Below are positions 4,970 to 5,029 of a stretch of DNA of 5,029 bases, piece by piece. A model generated the notes under the pieces. It was not told where the DNA came from. It saw only the letters and a program-made list of their open reading frames with translations, and did no database searches. Within the stretch, counting starts at the first letter, position 1. Each line of letters opens with the position of its first letter. Origin of the DNA: CAYNTG01 sp964400105. Lineage in GTDB: Bacteria > UBP14 > UBA6098. The stretch spans positions 1 to 5,029 of the forward strand of contig CAYNTG010000122.1 in NCBI GenBank assembly GCA_964400105.1, read 5' to 3'. The position numbers were made by a program, and so were the translations under genes.

Positions 4970-5029
4970 AACACGGAGAGTTTGATCCTGGCTCAGAGCG
5001 AACGCTGGCGGCGTGCCTAACACATGCAA
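4970..5029 (+). rRNA. rrs: 16S ribosomal RNA, 5' end only
   Basis: AGAGTTTGATCCTGGCTCAG at 4977-4996 is the universal bacterial 27F site (E. coli position 8 equals 4977), which puts the mature 5' end near 4970. The following GAACGCTGGCGGCGTGCC and TAACACATGCAA are the conserved helix H1-H4 region. About 60 of some 1,500 bases are present. The sequence is bacterial and compatible with many phyla, so it does not give a lineage. Confidence 0.97.

Noticed and set aside
1..5029. Search for tRNA genes, CRISPR arrays, insertion sequences and long direct repeats
   Set aside because: No cloverleaf, spaced repeat array, transposase motif or terminal inverted repeats were seen on either strand outside the 100-base gap.

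Overview
The window looks like a piece of a draft (probably metagenome-assembled) genome from a Gram-negative bacterium. This rests on three exported proteins with signal peptides, one of which ends in what looks like an outer-membrane beta-barrel, and on a bacterial 16S rRNA 5' end. The proteins would suit the broad FCB group or a related candidate phylum, but only about 60 bases of 16S are visible and they do not fix the phylum. Two signs point to draft assembly: a run of exactly 100 N at 2904-3003 (the conventional scaffold gap, so its true length is unknown), and a window that ends about 60 bases into the 16S gene, where short-read assemblies often break.

Layout. All protein genes lie on the minus strand and read from right to left. 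First comes a 471-residue exported transglutaminase-fold protein (4478 to 3063), followed by a perfect 9-bp GC-rich hairpin that abuts the gap. Beyond the gap are the C-terminal 69 residues of a small membrane protein (2903 to 2694), a second exported transglutaminase-fold protein of 480 residues (2671 to 1229), and a protein with a signal peptide, TPR-like helices, a coiled coil and a beta-barrel (1199 to beyond position 1). The last three are only 22 and 29 bases apart and are probably co-transcribed. To the right is an AT-rich divergent intergenic region. It carries a candidate minus-strand promoter for the envelope genes and a plus-strand rRNA promoter with an AT-rich upstream element, a leader hairpin and a boxA-like antitermination site. 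The 16S rRNA gene starts near 4970.

How the genes may work together. The two transglutaminase-fold proteins are diverged paralogues. Each has an N-terminal region rich in predicted beta-strands and a C-terminal transglutaminase-core domain. Both keep the catalytic His and Asp motifs, yet both appear to have lost the nucleophilic Cys: GDS in one and GDA in the other, where active members have GDC. This suggests a paired, non-catalytic (or re-purposed) envelope module, possibly for binding or scaffolding, next to an outer-membrane TPR/barrel protein. That functional reading is inference; the substitutions are read directly from the sequence.
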